Part shown: piece after piece, positions 44,689-53,214 of the stretch
Position numbering within the stretch: the stretch's first letter is position 1
How the letters are laid out: each line of letters begins with the position of its first letter
Assembly: GCF_000974785.1 (NCBI RefSeq)
Contig: NZ_BBWV01000003.1
Span: 372,001-436,000 of the forward strand
Direction of reading: 5' to 3'
From: Flavihumibacter petaseus NBRC 106054
GTDB taxonomy: Bacteria; Bacteroidota; Bacteroidia; Chitinophagales; Chitinophagaceae
DNA: 64,000 nucleotides
The notes under the pieces: model-generated
What the model was told of the DNA's origin: nothing
The model's database searches: none
What the model saw: the letters and a program-made list of their open reading frames with translations, nothing else
Program-made: the position numbers and the translations under genes

Positions 44689-46129
44689 GGCGGGGAAGAA
44701 GGTCGTATCCAACAGCCTCTGGGGTATTGGATCAAATATTCTTCAGAATGTATTTCTCGGGCTGTTCTTTGTGATCATTGCCCGGCAATATAGTAAAGCG
44801 GATTTTGCTGACTATATCGTTGCCAATAATGCCTACCAGCTTGTTGCTGCGTTCTCTACTATGGGACTTGGGCAGTGGTTCACCCGCGAAATGGTCAATG
44901 CAAAGAGCCGGGAAGCCACTGTAAACACATTTCTGAAATTACAGCTGATACTTGGTGTGGTATTTTATGTGGTGAACATGATTTTTGTATTTGCCATGTA
45001 TAAGGATCCACTCATCAGGAGTATTTCGGTGTACGTTGGTATAAATATTCTTTTCGACAACATTATCTACGCTCTTAAAAGCCTGAATGTAGCCGAGCAC
45101 AAACAAAAAAAGAACTTTCAGATTCTGTTGATTGAAGCAAGCCTGAAACTCCTGCTTGGTGTGGTGCTGATTTTTCAGTCTTTTTCAATTGTATATCTTT
45201 CTGTATTTGCGATTGTTTTCAGATTTCTTACGCTCAACCTTTTCCTGCGGATCGGTGCTTCAAATCTGGTTTCGCTTACCGGGCTTATCCGGCAACGCAT
45301 TACCAGGAGTGACTTCAAGAACATTGTATTTGCCAATTGGGCCTTCATTGTTATCGGGTCGATTTCAGTAGTTTACTGGAGCATCGGGAAACTTATTATC
45401 TCCAAGACGCTATCGGATGCGGATATTGCGAATTATGAAATTGCGTTCAAGTTGTTTTCTATTTCTCAGATCATTCCAGTGATCATTTCAACGACGGTAT
45501 TTCCCATTCTTGTCACTTACTTTAAAAACAATGATATACCCGGTTTCAGGAGGTTTTATCAGAATGTGTTTTTCATTTATTTCCTGTTTGGCCTGGTAAC
45601 CTATACGTTTATTTACTCTTTTGCTGATATCTTGTTGCCATTTGCCTTTGGTGCCAAATACGGCGGAACCACGGAGCCTACGCAGATGATGTTTCTGACC
45701 ATTTTACTTTTCCCTACGGCTTTGTTGCAGGCCAATGTGCTGGTGGCTATGAAGCTGGAAAAACTGGATATGATATTGAACCTGGTAAGCCTGGTATTAA
45801 ATATTTCAATCAGTCTGATTGCCCTGCAGTTTGTGCGGTCGCTGACCGTTATCAACTTATCAATATTTGCTTCGTTTTTTGTGTTTCACCTGTTACAGGA
45901 TATTATTCTGTACAGGAAAGGAATGACTGATTCGAAACATATATTCCTTTTTTATTCCGGATCCATAGTTTTTATTTCTGCCTATATCGCGCTTCAGCCA
46001 TTTGTTCATCCCGTTGTTTACTTTGTTTTGGTATGGTTGCTTGTAGGCTTTTTTGCCATCCGTTATCTGCAGAAACACATGGATCCCGATTTGCTGCCCT
46101 GGAAGAAAAAAGCGGCTACTGCCCGATAA
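44666..46129 (+). CDS. Wzx-type polysaccharide flippase
   Basis: This is a MOP-superfamily lipid-linked oligosaccharide flippase that turns completed repeat units across the inner membrane. The 487-residue protein has about 12-14 membrane helices. It opens with a short charged N-terminus and SNSLWGIGSNILQNVFLGLFF, typical of the polysaccharide synthesis (Wzx/RfbX) family. Overlap with the Wzy gene (23 bases) shows tight coupling of polymerisation and translocation genes. Confidence 0.9.
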   Translation: MEKTQSLKAGKKVVSNSLWGIGSNILQNVFLGLFFVIIARQYSKADFADYIVANNAYQLVAAFSTMGLGQWFTREMVNAKSREATVNTFLKLQLILGVVFYVVNMIFVFAMYKDPLIRSISVYVGINILFDNIIYALKSLNVAEHKQKKNFQILLIEASLKLLLGVVLIFQSFSIVYLSVFAIVFRFLTLNLFLRIGASNLVSLTGLIRQRITRSDFKNIVFANWAFIVIGSISVVYWSIGKLIISKTLSDADIANYEIAFKLFSISQIIPVIISTTVFPILVTYFKNNDIPGFRRFYQNVFFIYFLFGLVTYTFIYSFADILLPFAFGAKYGGTTEPTQMMFLTILLFPTALLQANVLVAMKLEKLDMILNLVSLVLNISISLIALQFVRSLTVINLSIFASFFVFHLLQDIILYRKGMTDSKHIFLFYSGSIVFISAYIALQPFVHPVVYFVLVWLLVGFFAIRYLQKHMDPDLLPWKKKAATAR

Positions 46130-46172
46130 CCGTTTTTATGTTATTCTGTTTACCCCCCAACCCTGAAAGAAA

Positions 46173-47348
46173 ATGGTCGTACTGTATTATGCCGGAGCAT
46201 CCTATCTGGATTCTGCCATCGAAGTGATCAACCAGATCAAGCACGAGGTGGAATTGCATGTTGTGATCGAAATCGCTCCGGAATCAAAAACCACCAATAT
46301 CCTTGACGTTAAATCCCTGGAGGGGTTGCCGGTTCTGGCAAAACCAGAAGAAGTATTGGATGAGGTTACGCTTCGCTTTTTCCAGCCATACTGGGAAGGT
46401 GCAGCGTCAGTTCGTTTCTTCGTTCAGCAACATCCCCGTACTTTCAGCTGGCAAAGCTGGAAGGATTGCCAGGTACTGGCGCGCCATATGAAAAAGACTG
46501 GCGCGCAACTGATTCATTTTGATACTGTCAAGGCCCGTGCTTTAGGCCTCCTGCCATTTTTATACAGGCATTACAGGAAGAAGATCGCCATCACTATTCA
46601 CGATCCTGCGCCACACTCCGGCGAATTCAACTGGCGGAATGTTCTTGTAAAAAAAGGATTTTTCCCTCTTGCCAAAGTATTCCTGTTTTATTCCAGATTT
46701 TCAGAAAAGACGTTTAAAGAAATTTTTCCCAACTATTCCGGAAAGACCGGCTGGATGGGTATGCATCCGTTAAGTTTCTACCGTAAATTCTGTCGTGATC
46801 AGGCAGGAGAGGGGGAAACTATTTTATTTTTTGGCAGGATTTCTCCATACAAGGGTGTGGATGTATTCCTTAAGTCAATTCCGATCGTATTGGAGAAATT
46901 CCCCCGGCAGAAATTTGTGATCGCCGGGTCCAAGAATGCAGGTTACGAATTAAGTGAAACTGATATTGCAGCAGCCGGTGAACAGCTGGAATGCAGGATA
47001 AAGTATATCTCCAACGAAGAACTTGCAGGTCTTGTTGAAGATGCCAAGCTCGTGGTGTGTCCCTATCTCGACGCTACCCAAAGCGGGGTTTTGCTGACTT
47101 CATTTGTATGTTACCGTGGGGTGATCGCCAGTGATGTAGGTGCTTTTCCGGAATTTATTGAAGAAGACAGGAACGGAACATTGGTAAAAGTGAATGATCC
47201 TGTAGCACTGGCAAATAGTATAATAGCAGCACTGGAGTCGGGGTCTTACCTGAACTGGAGCCGCTATATCAGGCAGGAAGTGGATCAGCAGCCCTGGCAA
47301 CGTTCGAGGCCGCATATTTTAGGCGCTTACCGGTCAATGGCAGTATAG
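46173..47348 (+). CDS. GT4-type glycosyltransferase
   Basis: This is a cytoplasmic GT-B glycosyltransferase adding a sugar to the lipid-linked intermediate. The 391-residue product has the C-terminal GT1 domain with TILFFGRISPYKGVDVFLKS, the donor-binding ISNEELAGLVEDAKLVVCPYLDATQSG, and a basic N-terminal half (IAITIHDPAPHSGEF). An acidic ED/EE segment in the nucleotide-sugar site fits retaining GT4 enzymes. Its stop overlaps the GTG start of the next glycosyltransferase by one base. Sugar specificity is unknown. Confidence 0.88.
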   Translation: MVVLYYAGASYLDSAIEVINQIKHEVELHVVIEIAPESKTTNILDVKSLEGLPVLAKPEEVLDEVTLRFFQPYWEGAASVRFFVQQHPRTFSWQSWKDCQVLARHMKKTGAQLIHFDTVKARALGLLPFLYRHYRKKIAITIHDPAPHSGEFNWRNVLVKKGFFPLAKVFLFYSRFSEKTFKEIFPNYSGKTGWMGMHPLSFYRKFCRDQAGEGETILFFGRISPYKGVDVFLKSIPIVLEKFPRQKFVIAGSKNAGYELSETDIAAAGEQLECRIKYISNEELAGLVEDAKLVVCPYLDATQSGVLLTSFVCYRGVIASDVGAFPEFIEEDRNGTLVKVNDPVALANSIIAALESGSYLNWSRYIRQEVDQQPWQRSRPHILGAYRSMAV

Positions 47349-48505
47349 TGGCGGAGAAACTGAGAATAATGTTATTGGTTCCCGGATTTCCGCTCAACCG
47401 GGAGGCGATTCGTGGCGGTGTTCATTCCGCTATTCTGAATCTCGCCCCTGCACTGGCTAAACAGGGTGTAACGGTGAGAATTGTATCGCTGAATCCTGCA
47501 CTCGAAAATGACACGGTTGCCCGCTGGAATGATCAGGTTGAGGTGCATTATTGCCGGATCATTAAGACTCCGGTTAAGGTGCTGGCTTACCTGATGACCG
47601 GATCGGGGATACTTCGGCGGCAGATCGACGATTTCCAACCACACCTGTTGCATTATCAGATTGGCGGTAACTTCCTGTTCACCCGGAGTTTTATCGGGAG
47701 ACGGCTGCCTTACCTGCTTACAATACATGGCATCTCCATGCAGGAGGCGAAAGTGACGAGATCATTCAGAAGGAAAATGACCTATTACTTCAATGCATGG
47801 ATTACCAGAAGAATCAGACCGGATAATATTATTCATATCTCGAACTATTCGAAGGCACTTTGTGGTGATGGTGGTAATCCGAAATTCCCGGTGATCTACA
47901 ATGCTGCCGGAGAATCCTATTTCCAGGTTACGCAGCGGGAATCTATGGGAAACCGGTTGCTGTATGTTGGGGTGGTGGATGAACGAAAGAACCTTTTGTT
48001 ACTTCTGAAGGCTATGGCAGCGCTCAAAGCCAAAGGGAAAGTATACAGGTTGACGGTTGTGGGGGGAGCCGGACAACATCCCGAATATTTTGATCTCGTC
48101 CGTTCTTACGCTGATGAAAGGCTGCAGGCTGAAGTTGACTTTATCGGCTGGCAGGAGCAACATCGATTGCCGGAACTGCTACAGCAACATGACATAATGG
48201 TGCTTCCCAGCCAGCAGGAAACTTTACCTATGTCTGTAGCGGAAGCAATGTCTGCAGGCAGGGTAGTGGTGGCCGCAAATGTAGGTGGGCTGGAAGAAAT
48301 GATCCGGCACGGAGAGACAGGCTTTCTTTTTCCATCCAATGAAGAAGGAGCACTAACGGTTATCCTTGATTCCCTTTTCGACAATACAACATTGATGCAG
48401 AACGTATCGTTACAGGCAGGCTACCTGGCCAGGCAACGGTACGACAGCAACAGGATAGCGACACAAACCATCGAGTATTATTATAAAGTTTTACACCAGT
48501 CTTGA
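47348..48505 (+). CDS. GT4-type glycosyltransferase, module 1 (GTG start)
   Basis: This is a retaining GT4-family enzyme (385 residues). The GTG at 47348 overlaps the previous stop TAG; the internal ATG at 47369 is the alternative start. Landmarks: N-terminal VPGFPLNREAIRGGVHSAIL, acceptor-side YLLTIHGISMQEAKV, NIIHISNYSK, and the C-terminal GT1 domain RLLYVGVVDERKNL, MVLPSQQETLPMSVAEAMSAGRVVVAANVGGL. It is clearly paralogous to the GT4 at 50138-51334, sharing the N-terminal GG(I/V)HSA core, the IHGI(T/S)xxEAK motif and the ETLPMxxAEAMSA donor motif. The deacetylase follows with a 4-base overlap. Confidence 0.9.
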   Translation: MAEKLRIMLLVPGFPLNREAIRGGVHSAILNLAPALAKQGVTVRIVSLNPALENDTVARWNDQVEVHYCRIIKTPVKVLAYLMTGSGILRRQIDDFQPHLLHYQIGGNFLFTRSFIGRRLPYLLTIHGISMQEAKVTRSFRRKMTYYFNAWITRRIRPDNIIHISNYSKALCGDGGNPKFPVIYNAAGESYFQVTQRESMGNRLLYVGVVDERKNLLLLLKAMAALKAKGKVYRLTVVGGAGQHPEYFDLVRSYADERLQAEVDFIGWQEQHRLPELLQQHDIMVLPSQQETLPMSVAEAMSAGRVVVAANVGGLEEMIRHGETGFLFPSNEEGALTVILDSLFDNTTLMQNVSLQAGYLARQRYDSNRIATQTIEYYYKVLHQS

Positions 48506-49365
48506 AAAAGTTGTTACGCGAAATAATCGGATTCTCCCTGGTTAAATGGTTTTTCCTGAGCAGGAAAAAACTTCACCCTGTATTGTCAGTTACCTGTCAC
48601 TATCCCTCCGTTGACATGCTCCGGAATATTATTAACCAGCTGCAAAAACATGGGTACCGGATCTGCTCCCTCGACACAGTTGCCGATCTGCTTCAGCGTG
48701 CTTCTGACAGAGAAAAGGTTGCCGTGATTACGCTGGATGATGCCTGGAACAGTAACCTGGATTTGTTGCCACTGCTGGAAGAAAGAAAAGTTCCGCTAGC
48801 CATTTTCGTTCCTACAGAACCTGTTGAAGCGGGAAATTTCTGGTGGGAATATGCCCGTAAGGCGGTTGAAGAAAATGGCAGTGAATTGCCGGACGTCAAA
48901 GCGTTCAAAAATCTCCCGGATAATGATCGCAGATCGATGGTCGACATGCTGAAAAACAGGTATTCATTGGATCGCTCCTGTGTAACCAGGCAGCAGCTGC
49001 AACAACTGAGCAGTTCTCCCTGGATTACCCTTGGTTCCCATACCGTGAATCACCCCATTTTGCACCGTTGCAGTAAGGAACAACAGGAGCGGGAACTTAT
49101 TGACAGTAAGGCTATTTTACAGGAATGGACAAATTCGCCTGTTCGCTATTTTGCTTATCCAAATGGAGACTATGATCAGGAAACCGTTGCGCTGGTGCAA
49201 AAAGCGGGCTACCGGCTGGCATTCACAGACCGGCACGGCGATATCTGCCTTCCCTGGAATAAACCACTGGAAATTCCCAGGAATTCATTGAATGAACATG
49301 GCGGGTATTATGAAAATTATGCAAAATTAATAGGCATATGGCAAAAGGTATTGGGGGAAAATTAG
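48502..49365 (+). CDS. NodB-type polysaccharide deacetylase, module 1 (TTG start)
   Basis: This is a CE4-family deacetylase predicted to remove N- or O-acetyl groups from a glycan or lipid-linked sugar. The 287-residue product appears to start at TTG (48502), overlapping the previous stop. NodB motifs: ITLDDAW (D79, D80, in place of TFDDG), the metal-binding SHTVNHP (H180, H184), and an FAYPNGDYD segment (RxPxG-like). A short hydrophobic N-terminus could anchor it at the membrane. It overlaps the GNAT gene by 28 bases, a close coupling of deacetylation with acylation. Confidence 0.85.
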   Translation: MKKLLREIIGFSLVKWFFLSRKKLHPVLSVTCHYPSVDMLRNIINQLQKHGYRICSLDTVADLLQRASDREKVAVITLDDAWNSNLDLLPLLEERKVPLAIFVPTEPVEAGNFWWEYARKAVEENGSELPDVKAFKNLPDNDRRSMVDMLKNRYSLDRSCVTRQQLQQLSSSPWITLGSHTVNHPILHRCSKEQQERELIDSKAILQEWTNSPVRYFAYPNGDYDQETVALVQKAGYRLAFTDRHGDICLPWNKPLEIPRNSLNEHGGYYENYAKLIGIWQKVLGEN

Positions 49366-50000
49366 GAGAGCGCATCAGGTTGTATGGCTTACCCACGGTG
49401 CTAAAGAGGATTGTCAAACGGGCGATGGCCAAGGCCGGCTATTACCAGGAGACCTTTTATTTTTGTTCCTTCGATCTTGCCAAAACCTACCCGGTAAAAC
49501 CTTTGCCGGAAGGTTTCTCCTACAAAGTGTTATCGTTAAATGACCTCGAACATGCTGCCGGGCTGTCGTTCAGCGACGAAAAACTTACCGTGTTCCGCGA
49601 AAGGTTTGCCAAAGATGGTTATACGGGTGTAGGGATTTTTGATGGCAAAAAACTGGTAGGTCTAGCGTGGATGTCGCTTAACCGCCTTGAAACGCCATTC
49701 CCCCAACCGGCAAATGGTTCAATCAGCCTGTCACCGGATGAGGGATACCTGCTTGATGCCTTCAGTCATCCGGATTACCGCGGGAAAGGATTCCATCCTT
49801 TTTACACGAGCTGGCGATACAACCAACTAAGGGATCTGGGTAAAAAATATGCAATCACAATTATCGACAAAGATAACCGGGCAGCGCGCACAACGCAGGC
49901 CAAAAACGGATTTGTCGCCAAAAAGAAAATAATCGCCACTAAATTCCTGGGCAACTGGAAAGTTGTTGTCAAGGAAACTTCGGAACCACTTGGATTTTAA
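49338..50000 (+). CDS. GNAT-family acyltransferase, module 1
   Basis: This is a GCN5-related N-acyltransferase of 220 residues. The acetyl-CoA site lies in AFSHPDYRGKGFHPFY (HPDYRGKG, matching Q/R-x-x-G-x-G). The conserved beta strands KKLVGLAWMSLNR and KYAITIIDKDNRAARTTQAKNGF flank it. Its overlap with a NodB-type deacetylase suggests it re-acylates the freed amine of a sugar, perhaps with a different acyl group (inference). General GNAT roles such as protein acetylation cannot be excluded by sequence alone. Confidence 0.8.
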   Translation: MAKGIGGKLGERIRLYGLPTVLKRIVKRAMAKAGYYQETFYFCSFDLAKTYPVKPLPEGFSYKVLSLNDLEHAAGLSFSDEKLTVFRERFAKDGYTGVGIFDGKKLVGLAWMSLNRLETPFPQPANGSISLSPDEGYLLDAFSHPDYRGKGFHPFYTSWRYNQLRDLGKKYAITIIDKDNRAARTTQAKNGFVAKKKIIATKFLGNWKVVVKETSEPLGF

Positions 50001-50045
50001 TATAAACCTTAACCTAAATGCCCTAATTTGGGCAGACCTGAACAG

Positions 50046-50141
50046 ATGAGTACACCTCAACCCCAAACCCCTGCACGCCGTGTAGCCAGACATCTTTTGG
50101 CTCTGACAGTCATTGAATCATCAAGCGACGACAGATCATGA
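50046..50141 (+). CDS. 31-codon ORF coupled to a glycosyltransferase
   Basis: A small open frame begins ATG at 50046 and ends TGA at 50139-50141. It encodes a polar, proline-rich N-terminus followed by an arginine/leucine-rich helix and an acidic serine tail (31 residues). The stop overlaps the next glycosyltransferase start as ATGA (50138-50141), the classical arrangement for translational coupling. It fills much of the 137-base gap between the two modules. No family is recognised. It could be a genuine microprotein, a leader controlling the downstream gene, or the remnant of a duplicated reading frame. Confidence 0.4.
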   Translation: MSTPQPQTPARRVARHLLALTVIESSSDDRS

Positions 50142-51334
50142 GGAAACCGATGCGTGTATTGTTTCTGGTGCCTGACTTTCCCGATCCTCCCGACAGGATT
50201 AAGGGAGGTATTCAATCGGCTGTACTTAACCTGCTGAAAGGTTTTGAGTCATTACCCATTGACGTTAAAGTAGTGTCCATTTCGCGCGATACCGACAACG
50301 AATATCGCAGACAGCTATATAGCAACGTGGAAGTGATTTATGTTCCGGAAGGACCTGCGCCGCTATCATTTGTCAACTATTTTCTCCACTGTTCACGCGC
50401 TGTAAGGAATATCATTAAGGAATATAAGCCAGACATCATTCATTTTGAAGAAGGAATGAACTTCCTGCTGATCCGGTTCTTTGCACACAAGCGGTATAAG
50501 CATGTGCTTACCATACACGGTATCACATTTGCGGAAGCAAAGCTCAAGAAATACTGGAAGCAGCGGATGAAATGGTACATGAACGGAATCGTGGAAAGAG
50601 TCATGCTCCCTCCGCATGTCATTCATATTTCCAAATATTCGAAAAATATTTTCTCCAGGCTGATCCGCGAGAAAGCCCCGATCATATTTAATGCAGTAGG
50701 TAACAGTTATTTTCCCATTCCTGAATTAAAGGCGACTGGTAACAGGCTGCTGTATGTGGGCGTTATCAACCGCAGGAAAAACCTCATGTCGCTGTTGAAA
50801 GTGCTCGATCGCCTGCAACAGAAAGGCTGTGCCTTCACGCTGGATATTGTGGGAGACTTTGACGAAAGTGAAAAGTACCGCGAAGAAGTTTTGCCGTTTG
50901 TGGCTGCCCGGGGACTCTCCCAGCGGGTTAATTTCCTGGGATGGAAAACACAGGAGGATCTCATAGAATTATATACAAATCATGATATCGTGGTATTACC
51001 ATCCCTGCAGGAAACACTTCCTGTTGTAATTGCGGAAGCGATGTCTGCTGCAAGGGTTATGGTGACCACAGACGTTGGCGGCATTCCCGAAATGATTGAT
51101 CACGGGAAAGACGGTTTTATTTATCAAAAACATCAGGAAGATCAACTGGAAGGTATCCTGATGGAACTGTTCAATAACCATGAACTCGTGAGCGAAGTTG
51201 GCGCAGCTGCCCGTCGCTCAGCAAACCGGAAATTCCATTGCCGCGTAATAGCCGAAAAAACGTTCAATTACTACCAACTGCTTCACCTGTCTGAATCAGG
51301 TGAAAGCGAATCAGTTTTCAATCCATCAGTTTAA
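50138..51334 (+). CDS. GT4-type glycosyltransferase, module 2
   Basis: This is a retaining GT4 glycosyltransferase of 398 residues, paralogous to the one at 47348-48505. Shared segments include VPDFPDPPDRIKGGIQSAV, HVLTIHGITFAEAKL, VIHISKYSK, RLLYVGVINRRKNL and VVLPSLQETLPVVIAEAMSA. The two differ enough to be functionally separate copies, not a recent duplication. It starts with ATGA overlap to the 31-codon ORF and is followed five bases later by an acyltransferase-like gene. Confidence 0.9.
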   Translation: MRKPMRVLFLVPDFPDPPDRIKGGIQSAVLNLLKGFESLPIDVKVVSISRDTDNEYRRQLYSNVEVIYVPEGPAPLSFVNYFLHCSRAVRNIIKEYKPDIIHFEEGMNFLLIRFFAHKRYKHVLTIHGITFAEAKLKKYWKQRMKWYMNGIVERVMLPPHVIHISKYSKNIFSRLIREKAPIIFNAVGNSYFPIPELKATGNRLLYVGVINRRKNLMSLLKVLDRLQQKGCAFTLDIVGDFDESEKYREEVLPFVAARGLSQRVNFLGWKTQEDLIELYTNHDIVVLPSLQETLPVVIAEAMSAARVMVTTDVGGIPEMIDHGKDGFIYQKHQEDQLEGILMELFNNHELVSEVGAAARRSANRKFHCRVIAEKTFNYYQLLHLSESGESESVFNPSV

Positions 51335-51338
51335 GATA

Positions 51339-52085
51339 ATGCTTACGATTCGTAAAAGGTTCACCTTTATCGAGGTGATCGAACATTGGTATCAATGTCA
51401 GTACAAATGGCCGGAGTTGTTGGGACTTACAGCGTATCTGCATGTTAAAAATGATGTCCCCCAACCACCGATGACTATTTTAAAGGAGAACTTTACTATT
51501 GAAAACAACCTGACGCTTTCCGAAGATCAGATTTTTGAAGCTTTCAGCAAGCAATTCCGGAACCAGATCCGGCAGGCTGAACGCGAGGGTGTAACCTGTT
51601 ATTTCCGGAAAGATATACCCCGGTTCGTGGAATTTTTCAATGATTTTGCCAGGTCAAAAGGTATCAATACCACCAGTGTCAGGCGCCTGGAAGAAATGGG
51701 TGACGGGTTGTTCCTGAGCTTTGCAGAACTCGACGGCAAACTCCTGGCGGCCCATAGTTACCATTTTGACAAGGCAACCGGTGTGGTCAGGACTTTTCAA
51801 AGTGCTTCTATCAGAATGGAAGACAGCGGTTTAGATAAGAATCTGATTGGGAAAGCCAATAAATTGCTGCATTACCGGGACATGATCCACCTGAAAAGCC
51901 TGGGCGCCCATATTTACGATTTTGGCGGATACGCCGGAGATAAGGATAAAAGAAACCTCAAAGGTATTGACGATTTCAAACTAAGTTTCGGTGGAGAAGT
52001 GGTTACCTGCAGAAATTATTATTCAATTCCGTATTTTATATTCAGATCGGCAGCAGATAAACTGAACCTGCTGGGTCATGGTTAA
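51339..52085 (+). CDS. GNAT/FemAB-like acyltransferase, module 2
   Basis: This is a 248-residue protein with an acyltransferase-like fold. I start it at 51339, just after the GT4 stop at 51334; the longer frame from 51300 would overlap it. The segments LAAHSYHFDKATGVVRTFQSAS and ANKLLHYRDMIHLKSLGAHIYDFGGY resemble GNAT and FemA/B-type acyl- or aminoacyltransferases. The homology is too faint to name a substrate. Position and partners suggest N-acylation of a sugar on the growing glycan. It precedes a NodB-like protein by six bases. Confidence 0.65.
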   Translation: MLTIRKRFTFIEVIEHWYQCQYKWPELLGLTAYLHVKNDVPQPPMTILKENFTIENNLTLSEDQIFEAFSKQFRNQIRQAEREGVTCYFRKDIPRFVEFFNDFARSKGINTTSVRRLEEMGDGLFLSFAELDGKLLAAHSYHFDKATGVVRTFQSASIRMEDSGLDKNLIGKANKLLHYRDMIHLKSLGAHIYDFGGYAGDKDKRNLKGIDDFKLSFGGEVVTCRNYYSIPYFIFRSAADKLNLLGHG

Positions 52086-52091
52086 CGCGTC

Positions 52092-53210
52092 ATGAAAATG
52101 GCAAAGAAATTCTGTATACTCCTCGAGGATGACTGGGAAGTTATGGGTAACGGATTGGGTAATGTTGCCCAACTCCAATACCTCCCTTCACTATTCCTCA
52201 TGAAAACACTCAAAAAACTGGGTGGTACGATGACCTTTATGGTTGATGTCGTACATCAGCTCAGGTACCTTCAGTCAGACATCAGTGACAGGAATCTCCG
52301 CATGCAATCACGCATCTGGGAAGAAAATGTACTACTGATGAAAGACTATGGTTTCGATGTTCAGCTGCACCTGCATCCACAGTGGTTTGAAGCTGTACGT
52401 ACCGGCGATCACTTCCTGCTGGGTAATAACTGGAATATCGGAAGATACGCCCCTGAGTTGCAGCGGAAGATGATTTCCGAAGGCATCGACTACCTCGAAA
52501 ACCTGATCCGGCCCCATTATCCTGATTATAAGGTCATCGCCTTTAAAGGCGGAAGCTGGGGCCTCCAGCCATCAGAAACCTTATTTCAGGCAATGGCCGA
52601 TAAGGGAGTAAGAATAATCATGGGTGTTAGGAATGGTCTCCGGCTGCCCAATAGCGGTACCGACTACAGTAATATCGAGGAAAAGATCATGCCCTATTAT
52701 GCAGATCCTTCAGATATCCGGAAGGTAAGTCGCAAAAAAGAGGATATCGTGATTGTTCCTCAGCCGGAATACGCGCCGAGCATCTTCCCCATGATCTCGC
52801 TCGGCATAGATCTGGTGAAGCAAAAATTGATTGGCCGGGATGATACGGCATGGTATTACCAGGAACCCATACCTGCAACAATAAAATCCCTTTCCCCACT
52901 GATGGACGAAAAGAAAATGCAGTTCAGCTGGAATCCCTACCGTACTCACCTGAAGATCGGAAACCAGCCTTTTTACTATCTTAAGTCATCTATTGATTCC
53001 ATCATCAAACGACTGCGGGATTATCCGGAACGAAGAATTCCACTTGTCATGGAGTCCCATACCAAACAATTTCTGGCACATTATAAACATATTGAGGCAT
53101 TCCTGAAATATATCCTGGATGCCTACGGGGATGAGGTGGAATTCCTTACCCTTTCACAATACTATCGCGAACTGCAACAGGACCCGACGGTGATCCGTCA
53201 AAAAAACTAG
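52092..53210 (+). CDS. divergent NodB-like deacetylase, module 2
   Basis: This 372-residue protein shares the polysaccharide deacetylase fold but with altered motifs. LLEDDWEVMG (D13-D14) replaces TFDDG, QLHLHPQW (H93, H95) takes the place of the metal-binding H-x-x-x-H, and FKGGSWG stands for the RxPxG loop. The alpha/beta barrel pattern and the C-terminal VMESHTKQFLAHY are otherwise consistent. Deacetylase activity is plausible but unproven, because the metal ligands differ from the canonical set. It ends four bases before the MBOAT gene. Confidence 0.65.
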   Translation: MKMAKKFCILLEDDWEVMGNGLGNVAQLQYLPSLFLMKTLKKLGGTMTFMVDVVHQLRYLQSDISDRNLRMQSRIWEENVLLMKDYGFDVQLHLHPQWFEAVRTGDHFLLGNNWNIGRYAPELQRKMISEGIDYLENLIRPHYPDYKVIAFKGGSWGLQPSETLFQAMADKGVRIIMGVRNGLRLPNSGTDYSNIEEKIMPYYADPSDIRKVSRKKEDIVIVPQPEYAPSIFPMISLGIDLVKQKLIGRDDTAWYYQEPIPATIKSLSPLMDEKKMQFSWNPYRTHLKIGNQPFYYLKSSIDSIIKRLRDYPERRIPLVMESHTKQFLAHYKHIEAFLKYILDAYGDEVEFLTLSQYYRELQQDPTVIRQKN

Positions 53211-53214
53211 CCCT

